Program-made: the position numbers and the translations under genes
Part shown: one piece after another, positions 19,242 through 25,578 of the stretch
How positions within the stretch are numbered: position 1 is the first letter of the stretch
Layout of the letters: the number at the start of each line of letters is the position of its first letter
Source: a virus
DNA: 26,528 nucleotides
Virus record (IMG/VR): IMGVR_UViG_3300042887_001651
Coordinates: 1 to 26,528 of that record
Direction: 5' to 3' (one strand)
Notes under the pieces: model-generated
What the model saw: the letters and a program-made list of their open reading frames with translations, nothing else
What the model was told of the DNA's origin: nothing
The model's database searches: none

Positions 19242-19598
19242 CTACCACGCTCTACAACTCCAGTATCTGCTTTTGTACTTCGGCCCCGGATTATCACAAT
19301 TATGTCTTGCTCTAAAAGATTTACGGTGTTTAGGACTATATGCCTTTATTCTCATATTAGGGTCTCCAAAATTTACCTTAACAACATTTCCTTTTTCGTT
19401 TTTAACATATACCGAGCGTTTTTTAGGTCCGTCAGGTGTTAAAAATGGTTTATTAAGGGTTACTTTTCTTCCCTGATATTCCGCCTCAGTCAATAAGTCA
19501 CCAACAACAAAGTTGGTCTCCTCAACTGAACCATAAAAACTATCATCCAAATTGTTGAATAGTTTGTCGTACTGTGATTCTGTAATTATTATTTTCAT
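19242..19598 (-). CDS. Tagged basic protein with conserved RKSFRARHNC tail, 118 aa
   Basis: Tag MKIIITESQYDKLFNNLDDS, then a conserved C-terminal domain: RKVTLNKPFLTPDGPKKRSV, YVKNEKGNVVKVNFGDPN and HRKSFRARHNCDNPG, ending YWSCRAW. The second part is familiar from large T4-like and marine phages, where it is attached to different partners. The two cysteines plus His may bind zinc; this and the strong positive charge suggest contact with DNA or the head interior. Tag plus this domain supports a virion protein. It follows the upstream gene by 5 nt. Confidence 0.8.
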   Translation of the reverse strand: MKIIITESQYDKLFNNLDDSFYGSVEETNFVVGDLLTEAEYQGRKVTLNKPFLTPDGPKKRSVYVKNEKGNVVKVNFGDPNMRIKAYSPKHRKSFRARHNCDNPGPKYKSRYWSCRAW

Positions 19599-19603
19599 AA
19601 TTT

Positions 19604-20068
19604 TTAATTTATTTTATCTAAACTACTTTTTACACCATTTATTATTACATTAGGTGGTAATGGAAATTGATTTGAACTTATCTTAATATTTGGGTCAGTG
19701 ATTTTTGAAGACAAATCATTTAAAGCATCAAATAGGTATTTTGAAATGTCATCACCTTGACCCTCAGTTACAGAATTTGCAGCATTAACACCCGTATTTA
19801 TATCTAACAATTTTAAATCAACTCTTAAACTACCAAACATACTAAAATAAGTTCCCACTATCATATGTGTGGCATTTGGAGATAATCTTGATTTAATATT
19901 TGGAACATTCGCTAAGTAATCTGATAAAGAACCATATGTTTTATTCTGTGTAGCCCCTGATGTCGCCCCTGATGTTGCAGGTGGATTTACTTGCTCAGAT
20001 AACATTCTTTTTTCCAATCTTAAATTTGCTTCTTGGATGTGTCTAATTTTACTAAAACTTCTATTCAT
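19604..20068 (-). CDS. Tagged protein, RHIQEAN/MLSEQ type, 154 aa
   Basis: The N-terminus (SFSKIRHIQEANLRLEKRML, then SEQ) is another recurrent phage tag: a helix ending at LSE-Q, followed by a T/S/G/A-rich linker (PPATSGATSGATQNKTYG). The main part has SLRVDLKLLDINTGVNAANS and DDISKYLFDALNDLSSKI, which resembles the strand-helix plan of FlgO/CsgG-like domains (RLxDxxTGxxxxA). No catalytic site seen. Three nt separate its start from the upstream stop. Confidence 0.75.
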   Translation of the reverse strand: MNRSFSKIRHIQEANLRLEKRMLSEQVNPPATSGATSGATQNKTYGSLSDYLANVPNIKSRLSPNATHMIVGTYFSMFGSLRVDLKLLDINTGVNAANSVTEGQGDDISKYLFDALNDLSSKITDPNIKISSNQFPLPPNVIINGVKSSLDKIN

Positions 20069-20071
20069 AAT

Positions 20072-20917
20072 TTATTTCTTTTTGTAACTTGTCATTGTTG
20101 GTTTATTTCCGGTTCCCACTTTTGGGTCTTTCTTTTCAGCTCTTCTTTTTTGTTGGGTCATTGCTTTTTTCTCATCCTTGTCATATGATGATGCAACCTT
20201 TGGTGTTTCTTTTGAAACCTTTTTTGATGGACGACATTTTGGATACGCCTTTCCGTCGGCATCCTTTCTTCCACAAGGTGGATGTTTCCCGTCAACTTTT
20301 TTGCTTACATCAACCCACTTCTCCTTAAACCATCTTCTCAAATCTTCATTAACATTTTCGTTCTTTGGTTTAATTCCTTTCTTCTTCATATTGATGGCGA
20401 TTGCCGCTTGTTGAGCCGGACTCGACGCTTCGTTGGTTTCAATAGATTCGTTAGATAATTTCTTTTTCTTTTTTCTCCAACCACCACCTTTTGATTTATA
20501 CCACTTAGCTGCCCATCCATTTGCATAAGCACTTGGGTAAACTTTAAATTTAGATTTGGCTGCGGATTTGGCTCTTGACCATAATGACGGATTGGTTGGT
20601 TGGTTTTCACCTTCATTTAATTGATTATCATCCGAACATCTCTCTAAATAATAATCATAAATATATTCTTCAAATTCATTTTCTAATGTTTCTAAAAACT
20701 CTCCTTTATCCATTCCTTGAAAATCATCAACGTCATCGTAATAAATACCGGCTTCATAAATAACACCATTCATAAAATGTGTAATCCCCGCATAATCACA
20801 CGTATACATATTTTCCATTAAGTTATCAAGGAATATTTGAATACCACTTAATCGTCTTCTAACTGAAGAATCCATCTCCAATAACTTGTATTGTCTTTCT
20901 GTAATTATTAATTTCAT
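20072..20917 (-). CDS. Tagged multi-module basic protein, 281 aa
   Basis: Start at 20917 (MKLIITERQYKLLEMDSSVR), 1 nt after the upstream stop; the longer reading adds 11 residues before the tag. Modules: (1) tag plus an acidic helical domain related to 21776-22093 and 24490-24795 (CDYAGITHFMNGVIYEAG; EEYIYDYYLERC); (2) SLWSRAKSAAKSKFKVYPSA then YANGWAAKWYKSKGGGW; (3) SSPAQQAAIAINMKKKGIKP; (4) WFKEKWVDVSKKVDGKHPPC then GRKDADGKAYPKCRPSKKVS with a lysine-rich end. Modules 2-4 occur in other large phages in various combinations (DUF5872/DUF6321-like, from memory). The high charge and the Cys pair around CGRK ... KCRPSK suggest a DNA-contacting head protein. Function inferred only. Confidence 0.8.
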   Translation of the reverse strand: MKLIITERQYKLLEMDSSVRRRLSGIQIFLDNLMENMYTCDYAGITHFMNGVIYEAGIYYDDVDDFQGMDKGEFLETLENEFEEYIYDYYLERCSDDNQLNEGENQPTNPSLWSRAKSAAKSKFKVYPSAYANGWAAKWYKSKGGGWRKKKKKLSNESIETNEASSPAQQAAIAINMKKKGIKPKNENVNEDLRRWFKEKWVDVSKKVDGKHPPCGRKDADGKAYPKCRPSKKVSKETPKVASSYDKDEKKAMTQQKRRAEKKDPKVGTGNKPTMTSYKKK

Positions 20918-20918
20918 A

Positions 20919-21239
20919 TTAAAAATTGTTGTATAATTTAATTGGGTCAATTCCGTAAGTTCTCTTTAACCATCTCTTAACTAATTGTTCCGATTCAAAT
21001 TCATCACCAGTGAACATTCTAATACTATTCACCATTTCCCAATCAATAAATGCCGATTGACTATGTTTATTATAAAAAAATACAATATCATCTTTTGTTG
21101 GTGATTTTCCCGTATCTTTCACAAAAAAAATAAGTTCAGGTCTGTTTTTACTCACAAAATGAATTAATCCACCATATTCATCCGACAAATGTTTATCAAT
21201 AAGTCGTTCCCTTTTATTTTCCGTGATTAAAAACTTCAT
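20919..21239 (-). CDS. Tagged small protein (MKFLITE), 106 aa
   Basis: Tag MKFLITENKRERLIDKHLSD, followed by LIHFVSKNRPELIFFVKDTG, SQSAFIDWEMVNSIRMFTGD and a final helix QLVKRWLKRTYGIDPIKLY. This architecture matches the first 80 residues of the repeat-bearing gene at 8539-9075 (YPDYIFHMKDGK ... VSYREIWKFFEDYF ... QIKDITKIWVEEHYK). It shows that the WVEEHYK end there is a native family feature. ATATTTAT box 4 nt upstream. Confidence 0.75.
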   Translation of the reverse strand: MKFLITENKRERLIDKHLSDEYGGLIHFVSKNRPELIFFVKDTGKSPTKDDIVFFYNKHSQSAFIDWEMVNSIRMFTGDEFESEQLVKRWLKRTYGIDPIKLYNNF

Positions 21240-21243
21240 ATAA

Positions 21244-21251
21244 ATAAATAT
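21244..21251 (-). promoter_or_regulatory. ATATTTAT box, 4 nt before the 21239 start
   Basis: The coding strand reads GGGGGATATTTATTTATATG: the box abuts a hairpin arm and precedes the ATG by 4 nt. Confidence 0.45.
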
Positions 21252-21276
21252 CCCCCAATCTAATTAAAGATGGGGG
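21252..21276 (-). terminator. C5/G5 hairpin ahead of the 21239 box
   Basis: CCCCC (21252-21256) pairs with GGGGG (21272-21276), extended by ATCT/AGAT with a bulge. It lies after the 21287-21748 gene. On the minus strand the stem is followed not by a T run but by ATATTTAT; on the plus strand TTTTTTT follows. Confidence 0.55.
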
Positions 21277-21286
21277 AATTTTTTTA

Positions 21287-21748
21287 TTATATTTCTTCTC
21301 CGAAGATATCGTCCGTCCAATTCTCAGGAACAAGAATAATTATATGTCCTTGTCTAACTTCTATTAATGATTCCGGAACCACACCATCAAGTCTTTCTAA
21401 TATCTCAGGGTTTTCTCTGAAGACAACTCTCAACTTTCCATCGGGAGCGGTGTCCACAACCTTGTGGTTAAACCCATCCATAATTTCCTTGAATCTATCT
21501 AGTTCACCAAAATCTTCAGATTCTTCATCCTCAATATCAATATCACCACCCAAAAATCTATCAGGGACATTACTCTGCCCACCACTTTTAAGGTATTTAA
21601 TTTCCTCATCGGTCATACCTTCAAGTCCAACCTCATTATATAAATCCAAAATGATGTCGTAGTATTCAGAATCAAATTGTTCATTGATGATTCTCATTAC
21701 AATTCTTCTCAAATCAGATTCCGTTAGTTTTATAATTTTCTTTTTCAT
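21287..21748 (-). CDS. Tagged acidic protein (KLTESDLRRIV type), 153 aa
   Basis: Tag MKKKIIKLTESDLRRIVMRI then INEQ: the common large-phage N-terminus 'K-x-x-LTESDLxRIVxRIINE', with a potential cut after INE. The rest is acidic (DIDIEDEESEDFGELDRFKE) and ends in a beta part (SLIEVRQGHIIILVPENWTD). No catalytic motif. The ATATTTAT box lies 14 nt upstream. Possible virion-interior protein. Confidence 0.75.
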   Translation of the reverse strand: MKKKIIKLTESDLRRIVMRIINEQFDSEYYDIILDLYNEVGLEGMTDEEIKYLKSGGQSNVPDRFLGGDIDIEDEESEDFGELDRFKEIMDGFNHKVVDTAPDGKLRVVFRENPEILERLDGVVPESLIEVRQGHIIILVPENWTDDIFGEEI

Positions 21749-21762
21749 TTTAATTGTTTAAT

Positions 21763-21770
21763 ATAAATAT
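21763..21770 (-). promoter_or_regulatory. ATATTTAT box, 14 nt before the 21748 start
   Basis: The coding strand reads ATATATTTATATTAAAC, then 14 nt to the ATG. It has the same spacing as the copies at 18326, 23489 and 25499. Confidence 0.45.
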
Positions 21771-21775
21771 ATCAA

Positions 21776-22093
21776 TTATGAGCATTGTTTATCGTAAAGT
21801 TCTTGGAGGTAGTCAGCAAAATTATCCGCCATAAAGTAATATAAATCGTCTTTAGTTTTAACCTCCACCTTACCACCATTTTCATAATAGTAATCATCAA
21901 TTAAATCATTAACTAATAAATCACACATCTCACCAATAAAATCACCTAATGTACTATAATCACAAGGATTATAATTCTCCATAATGAAATCTAAATGACC
22001 TTTAATTTCATCGTAGTTAAATCTTCTACGAAGTGCTGCCGGAATATTCTCCATCAATAAATCGTTCTGCCTCTCAGTAATTATTATTTTCAT
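21776..22093 (-). CDS. Tagged acidic helical protein (MKIIITE), 105 aa
   Basis: Tag MKIIITERQNDLLMENIPAA, then RRRFNYDEIKGHLDFIMENY, CDYSTLGDFIGEMCDLLVND and a C-terminal NFADYLQELYDKQC. It aligns by eye with the first 110 residues of 20072-20917 (RRRLSG ... ENMYTCDYAGITHF ... YYLERC) and with 24490-24795, making a three-member paralogue group. Its start overlaps the upstream gene by 20 nt. Function unknown. Confidence 0.78.
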   Translation of the reverse strand: MKIIITERQNDLLMENIPAALRRRFNYDEIKGHLDFIMENYNPCDYSTLGDFIGEMCDLLVNDLIDDYYYENGGKVEVKTKDDLYYFMADNFADYLQELYDKQCS

Positions 22094-22412
22094 TTAGATA
22101 TATTTTGTTTATATAAATTTTTGCATTAGGAATCCATTGCTCAATAACATATTCAATCATAGGTAAAATTATTTCAAAATCTTCTCTATCTGTGTTTAAA
22201 TAAAGATTGACATTAACACTAATACCATCAGTTGTTTTTATTTCATCAACAACTATATTTTCAACCGATGAAACCTCATCTATCTCATCCATCTCACCTA
22301 AACCCCACTCATCATCGGCCATTTGACGCAAGTTATTTAACTCATCATCAAGAATTTCTTGGACAAAGATTTTTAGTTGTTCAATTTTATTTTCTGTAAT
22401 TATTATTTTCAT
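22074..22412 (-). CDS. Tagged protein (MKIIITE), 112 aa
   Basis: Tag MKIIITENKIEQLKIFVQEI, an acidic linker (ADDEWGLGEMDEIDEVSSVE) and a beta-alpha domain (ISVNVNLYLNTDREDFEIIL, then PMIEYVIEQWIPNAKIYINK). The last part resembles 1984-2253 in pattern. It overlaps the upstream gene by 4 nt (ATGA). Confidence 0.75.
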   Translation of the reverse strand: MKIIITENKIEQLKIFVQEILDDELNNLRQMADDEWGLGEMDEIDEVSSVENIVVDEIKTTDGISVNVNLYLNTDREDFEIILPMIEYVIEQWIPNAKIYINKIYLNENNNY

Positions 22413-22819
22413 TGGTTAAAATAATTATCAATTATTTGTTGTAGGGAAATACCAAACTCCTTTAAGTTTTCCTTAGTCATACCCAAAGGTCCCAAACCAA
22501 GTAAATTAAAAAAATCACGTTCACTATATATGGTTCTACGACCATCCCTTTCCATTGACACCCAACCTGGTGAAATAAACCATCCTTTATCACCCTGATT
22601 TTGAATAATAAATGGTGTCCCTTCAACCGATAATTCATATATCGGTCCATAGGTTTTAATTAAATGTTCATAAGTCCCTCTATCATTATAAAATACTTCC
22701 TTAACCTCATCTTCTAATTTATTCCAACGTCCAAGCTCCTCAATATGTTCGGGAAAATTATCCGGTAACATACTAATTATTAATTCCTTTAACCTATTTT
22801 CTGTAATTATTATTCTCAT
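22409..22819 (-). CDS. Tagged protein (MRIIITE), 136 aa, paralogue of the next gene
   Basis: Tag MRIIITENRLKELIISMLPD; the domain contains TYEHLIKTYGPIYELSVEGT, FIIQNQGDKGWFISPGW and a C-terminal FGISLQQIIDNYF. The neighbouring 22816-23178 protein has the same landmarks (HYGPMYRFF, LVQNQKGQLWFIA, GISLRTIIDEF), so the pair arose by tandem duplication. No catalytic residues obvious. Overlaps the upstream gene by 4 nt. Confidence 0.78.
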   Translation of the reverse strand: MRIIITENRLKELIISMLPDNFPEHIEELGRWNKLEDEVKEVFYNDRGTYEHLIKTYGPIYELSVEGTPFIIQNQGDKGWFISPGWVSMERDGRRTIYSERDFFNLLGLGPLGMTKENLKEFGISLQQIIDNYFNQ

Positions 22820-23178
22820 TCTTCAACAAATTCATCAATTATTGTTCTCAAACTAATACCCAAAGATTCAATTCCAAGTATTTTTAAAAAGTCATAATAA
22901 TCTATTTCATATCCATCACTTGTGTTCGCAATAAACCATAATTGACCTTTTTGATTTTGAACCAAATAATCACCCTTTTTAGTAAAAAATCTATACATTG
23001 GACCATAATGGTTAAGATAATGAACAAACATTTGCTTATAATCACTAAAAACCGCATATTTTTCAGAACTATCTAAATCATACCAACTTGTAATCATCTC
23101 AATACGGTCAGATAAATTATACCCAATCAATTTATTAACCATATTCTTAAACTTATTCTCTGTAATAATTAATTTCAT
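22816..23178 (-). CDS. Tagged protein (MKLIITE), 120 aa, paralogue of the previous gene
   Basis: Tag MKLIITENKFKNMVNKLIGY; then FVHYLNHYGPMYRFFTKKGD, YLVQNQKGQLWFIANTSDGY and ILGIESLGISLRTIIDEF. It shares landmarks with 22409-22819 but with low overall identity, so the duplication is old. It follows the upstream gene by 2 nt. Function unknown. Confidence 0.78.
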   Translation of the reverse strand: MKLIITENKFKNMVNKLIGYNLSDRIEMITSWYDLDSSEKYAVFSDYKQMFVHYLNHYGPMYRFFTKKGDYLVQNQKGQLWFIANTSDGYEIDYYDFLKILGIESLGISLRTIIDEFVEE

Positions 23179-23180
23179 AA

Positions 23181-23474
23181 CTATTTAATCAAACCACGTT
23201 CTTTGGCTTCTCTAGCACCACGAATTTCGTTACTTGGAATTGGTAACGTTCTTGGTTTAATTTTGTTAATTGCATTATTAAACCCACGACGATAATCCTC
23301 ATAATCTTTTTCAGTTGGAGTTACTTCCTTAACACCTGAAATAGTTCTTTTAGCCGTTTTAATAAATCTGAAATCAGGTTCTTCAGTTGTTCCGGATGTT
23401 GTTGGAGGTACAGGTTGTTCATACAATCCAATAATGTGTTTTTTTTCTTCTTCAGAAATTATAAATTTTCTCAT
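23181..23474 (-). CDS. Tagged small protein (KFIISEEEK type), 97 aa
   Basis: Tag MRKFIISEEEKKHIIGLYEQ, nearly the same as that of the lysozyme-like gene at 4426. It is followed by a P/T/G-rich linker (PVPPTTSGTTEEPDF) and a basic helical end (YRRGFNNAINKIKPRTLPIP). The tag ends in YEQ, so cleavage there would release the remaining 77 residues. The ATATTTAT box lies 14 nt upstream. No known domain after the tag. Confidence 0.78.
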   Translation of the reverse strand: MRKFIISEEEKKHIIGLYEQPVPPTTSGTTEEPDFRFIKTAKRTISGVKEVTPTEKDYEDYRRGFNNAINKIKPRTLPIPSNEIRGAREAKERGLIK

Positions 23475-23488
23475 AACATCATTTTAAT

Positions 23489-23496
23489 ATAAATAT
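23489..23496 (-). promoter_or_regulatory. ATATTTAT box, 14 nt before the 23474 start
   Basis: The coding strand reads GGGGGATATTTATATTAAAA, followed after 14 nt by the start codon of the tagged gene. Confidence 0.45.
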
Positions 23497-23521
23497 CCCC
23501 CAACTCCAAAAGGGGCGGGGG
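23497..23521 (-). terminator. C5/G5 hairpin between 23550-24005 and the 23474 box
   Basis: CCCCC (23497-23501) pairs with GGGGG (23517-23521), with a second GGGG just inside. On the minus strand the stem runs directly into ATATTTAT; on the plus strand it is followed by TTTT. The same composite occurs at 25507-25537. Confidence 0.5.
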
Positions 23522-23549
23522 TTTTGAAATTGAGTGAAACGAGTTCGGG

Positions 23550-24005
23550 TTATTTTTCGGTCACACCAAAAACCTCAAAGAATTTATCCTCATTTGTTTT
23601 TTCAGGGGGGAATATAAATGACTGAACGTGAAAGGAAACGAAGTCCATTCCATCATAAGTCATTTTAAAATAGTCGGTAAGTTCATCACCATATTCTTTC
23701 TTGGATTTTTTCATACCATTTGTTTCATCAAAATATAAATCAACCCCAACCAAATAGTTATATACCGGATTAAATGTCATAGGGTCATACATTTTATTAT
23801 CTCGATACCCAACGGACACAATGTCCTTAATTTCCGGACACATCTTTAAGACAACATCCTTAAATCTTTCGGGAATAACAATTGGTTTAGCATACGGGTT
23901 TCCGTTAAAATCAGGTTCCTTTTGACCAATCCGAATCACATTACCACCGTATGTGTTATTCATATAAAAGTCGGCAAGGTTTACTACATCATCTTCTGTT
24001 TCCAT
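23550..24005 (-). CDS. Hypothetical protein, 151 aa
   Basis: Reads METEDDVVNLADFYMNNTYG, then FKDVVLKMCPEIKDIVSVGY, VYNYLVGVDLYFDETNGMKK and MDFVSFHVQSFIFPPEKT. An alpha/beta protein without tag and without the ATATTTAT box close by. No family recognised. It lies between two tagged genes. Confidence 0.75.
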   Translation of the reverse strand: METEDDVVNLADFYMNNTYGGNVIRIGQKEPDFNGNPYAKPIVIPERFKDVVLKMCPEIKDIVSVGYRDNKMYDPMTFNPVYNYLVGVDLYFDETNGMKKSKKEYGDELTDYFKMTYDGMDFVSFHVQSFIFPPEKTNEDKFFEVFGVTEK

Positions 24006-24050
24006 AAAATTATTTTTTAAAAAAAGATAATCATATTATTTTATAAAGTC

Positions 24051-24080
24051 AAAAAAAAAAACCCACTCGTTAAAGTGGGT
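24051..24080 (-). terminator. Terminator after the 24089-24421 gene
   Basis: ACCCACT (24061-24067) pairs with AGTGGGT (24074-24080), loop CGTTAA, followed on the minus strand by ten or more T (24060-24051 and beyond). A strong intrinsic terminator. Confidence 0.88.
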
Positions 24081-24088
24081 GTTATGAA

Positions 24089-24421
24089 TTAAAATTTTGT
24101 ATGATGTTTTCTCATTTCAGAATCAAGTAATGATTGAATGTCTTTAAGTCTTCTTGTATGAATTGGGTTATCATTCGCAATTGACAACAAAAATTTAATA
24201 TCACTAGCTCTCATCGGAATCATCGAACCACCTTGTTCAAATTCCCTATTTTTTTTAGTAGCATCTGTGGCTCTTCTCAAGGCATAGTCAATATAATCAT
24301 CATCCATATTATCAATATTACTAAGTTTAGGTAACCCTGAATCATCAAACGGAGCTTCACTAATTATTCTTCTAACCAAACGATTCAAATCGTTCTCACT
24401 TAATCTTACAACTTTTTTCAT
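24089..24421 (-). CDS. Tagged small protein (RLSENDLNRLV type), 110 aa
   Basis: Tag MKKVVRLSENDLNRLVRRII then SEAPF, the same class as 21287-21748, with a possible cut after ISE. The rest is helical (YIDYALRRATDATKKNREFE; RRLKDIQSLLDSEMRKHH). No catalytic motif. It is a single-gene unit with its own box 36 nt upstream and a strong terminator. Confidence 0.78.
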   Translation of the reverse strand: MKKVVRLSENDLNRLVRRIISEAPFDDSGLPKLSNIDNMDDDYIDYALRRATDATKKNREFEQGGSMIPMRASDIKFLLSIANDNPIHTRRLKDIQSLLDSEMRKHHTKF

Positions 24422-24457
24422 TTTTATTTTTTTATTTAACGTTAAATTTATTTATAT

Positions 24458-24465
24458 ATAAATAT
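24458..24465 (-). promoter_or_regulatory. ATATTTAT box, 36 nt before the 24421 start
   Basis: The coding strand reads ATATATTTATATATAAATAA. The box is further from the start codon than elsewhere; the region is very AT-rich, so chance occurrence is more likely here. Confidence 0.3.
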
Positions 24466-24489
24466 ATCAACATCACAAAAAAAAAAAGG

Positions 24490-24795
24490 TTAACATTTTT
24501 CTCTACCGGCAAAATAAAACTCGGTACATTCAACATAAAACATATCGGTTAACGTGGCTTGAAATTCTTTATAATCAAAATTCTCCTCCTCATAATAATA
24601 GGGGTGAAGAGAATCCATAAACACGGAGAAAAAATAATATTCAAAATCCTCATAGGTATCACGACGACAGATACCATCCCGGGTATATTCCATCGTAAGT
24701 TTCAACTCCTGTTTAACCAAATCATAGTTACGTCTTAACCAAAGTTTGGAATTAAACATTCTATCATACTGTTCTTCTGTTATAATAATTTTCAT
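24490..24795 (-). CDS. Tagged acidic helical protein (MKIIITE), 101 aa
   Basis: Tag MKIIITEEQYDRMFNSKLWL, then RRNYDLVKQELKLTMEYTRD and DFEYYFFSVFMDSLHPYYYE, ending MFYVECTEFYFAGREKC. It shares the plan of 21776-22093 and of the first module of 20072-20917 (RR-x-Y/L, helix, C/D-rich turn, acidic-aromatic helix, terminal Cys). Function unknown. Box 5 nt upstream. Confidence 0.78.
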   Translation of the reverse strand: MKIIITEEQYDRMFNSKLWLRRNYDLVKQELKLTMEYTRDGICRRDTYEDFEYYFFSVFMDSLHPYYYEEENFDYKEFQATLTDMFYVECTEFYFAGREKC

Positions 24796-24800
24796 ATTAA

Positions 24801-24808
24801 ATAAATAT
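24801..24808 (-). promoter_or_regulatory. ATATTTAT box, 5 nt before the 24795 start
   Basis: The coding strand reads GGGGGATATTTATTTAATATG (as box plus 5 nt plus ATG), abutting a C5/G5 hairpin arm. Confidence 0.45.
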
Positions 24809-24831
24809 CCCCCAACTTAAAAAGAGGGGGG
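24809..24831 (-). terminator. C5/G6 hairpin overlapping the end of the 44-aa gene
   Basis: CCCCC (24809-24813) pairs with GGGGG within 24826-24831. It includes the last codons and stop of the 44-aa gene and runs into the ATATTTAT box of the next gene. Confidence 0.5.
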
Positions 24832-24951
24832 ATAATTTATAATCTCCATAAGTCCATCAACCTTTATTCCAACCTCATCACCCTCAAGTAATAAATGTTT
24901 TTTCTTTGACGTTACAAAATCTCTTTTAAGTTTAAGTTTAAATAAACCCAT
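24817..24951 (-). CDS. Very small basic protein, 44 aa
   Basis: Reads MGLFKLKLKRDFVTSKKKHL, then LLEGDEVGIKVDGLMEIINY and PPSF. A lysine-rich strand-like start followed by an acidic part. It begins 2 nt after the stop of the tagged gene at 24954, and its end forms one arm of a hairpin. The codon pattern looks genuine, but size limits confidence. Confidence 0.6.
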   Translation of the reverse strand: MGLFKLKLKRDFVTSKKKHLLLEGDEVGIKVDGLMEIINYPPSF

Positions 24952-24953
24952 TA

Positions 24954-25484
24954 TTATTTCTTTTTAAATTGTTCAAACCATTCTAAAAACTCATCATCAA
25001 TAGCTTGTACACCATCTTCTATAAGTTGTTCGTCTGTTGTTAGGATGATTTTTTTAGGATTAGCAAATTGAACGTGAGATAATTTATAACTTCTTTTTAA
25101 TGAATTATTACTATCTGTAAACCAATCTCCTTCTTTAATTTCTGAATCATTAGTGATGTAGATGTTTCTACCCTCTACAATAGAATTAATCTCTCTACTT
25201 ATTTGAGGATTTGTTGATAGGAATAATTTACCGTCAAAATGTAACCTACCTGGTTTATCTGTTGGTAATACGTGTATGTTTTTCATATCTTCTTTATATC
25301 CCGCTTTGGCGTATCTTTCTTCAGCAGTAGGATAATATTGTTCACTAACCAATGGTTTTGAATCACCAAGTTTTGAATTTAATAATTTAGAGAAATTCTC
25401 AGTTATAACATTCATTCCCCCTGTGTGTTGTTCAAGGATTGAGTTTTTTTCCTCATTCGACAAATTGTTTAATAGATGTTTCAT
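24954..25484 (-). CDS. Tagged protein (LSNEEKNSILEQH type), 176 aa
   Basis: The N-terminus MKHLLNNLSNEEKNSILEQH is a tag related to the ISEEEKxxIxGLYEQ class, ending ILE-Q; a second site (NVITE) follows. The domain contains GRLHFDGKLFLSTNPQISRE, INSIVEGRNIYITNDSEIKE and KIILTTDEQLIEDGVQAIDD, ending in a short charged helix. This second part looks like a small beta-roll with a regular T/S pattern; no family recognised. Box 14 nt upstream. Confidence 0.75.
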   Translation of the reverse strand: MKHLLNNLSNEEKNSILEQHTGGMNVITENFSKLLNSKLGDSKPLVSEQYYPTAEERYAKAGYKEDMKNIHVLPTDKPGRLHFDGKLFLSTNPQISREINSIVEGRNIYITNDSEIKEGDWFTDSNNSLKRSYKLSHVQFANPKKIILTTDEQLIEDGVQAIDDEFLEWFEQFKKK

Positions 25485-25498
25485 AATTTCTTTTTATT

Positions 25499-25506
25499 AT
25501 AAATAT
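25499..25506 (-). promoter_or_regulatory. ATATTTAT box, 14 nt before the 25484 start
   Basis: The coding strand reads GATATTTATAATAAAAAG, then the ATG at 14 nt from the box. It is near-identical to the copy at 18326. Confidence 0.45.
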
Positions 25507-25537
25507 CCCCCAACTCCGAAATAAAAGGGGCGGGGGG
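25507..25537 (-). terminator. C5/G6 hairpin ahead of the 25484 box
   Basis: CCCCC (25507-25511) pairs with GGGGG within 25532-25537, with another GGGG inside. The 25538-25575 stretch after it contains TCCGGTTCCGGA, a short palindrome-like element. No gene is seen in 25485-25614. Confidence 0.5.
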
Positions 25538-25578
25538 ATTTGAATTCGACCGAAGGGAGTCCGGTTCCGGAGAGACAA

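Noticed and set aside
20386-20616. Open frame of 76 codons on the minus strand
   Set aside because: It lies wholly inside the 20072-20917 gene in another frame; the in-frame protein has recognised modules, this one is only a low-complexity reading of the same bases.
21270-21662. Plus-strand frame of 130 codons rich in Ser and Pro
   Set aside because: Antisense shadow of the acidic tagged gene 21287-21748; the Ser/Pro bias comes from the complement of Glu/Asp/Gly codons.
25538-25578. Possible tRNA or structured RNA (GAATTCGACCGAAGGGAGTCCGG region)
   Set aside because: No cloverleaf could be drawn: no T-arm GGTTCGANTCC and no matching acceptor stem. A similar stretch follows the hairpin at 23497, so it is more likely decayed intergenic repeat.
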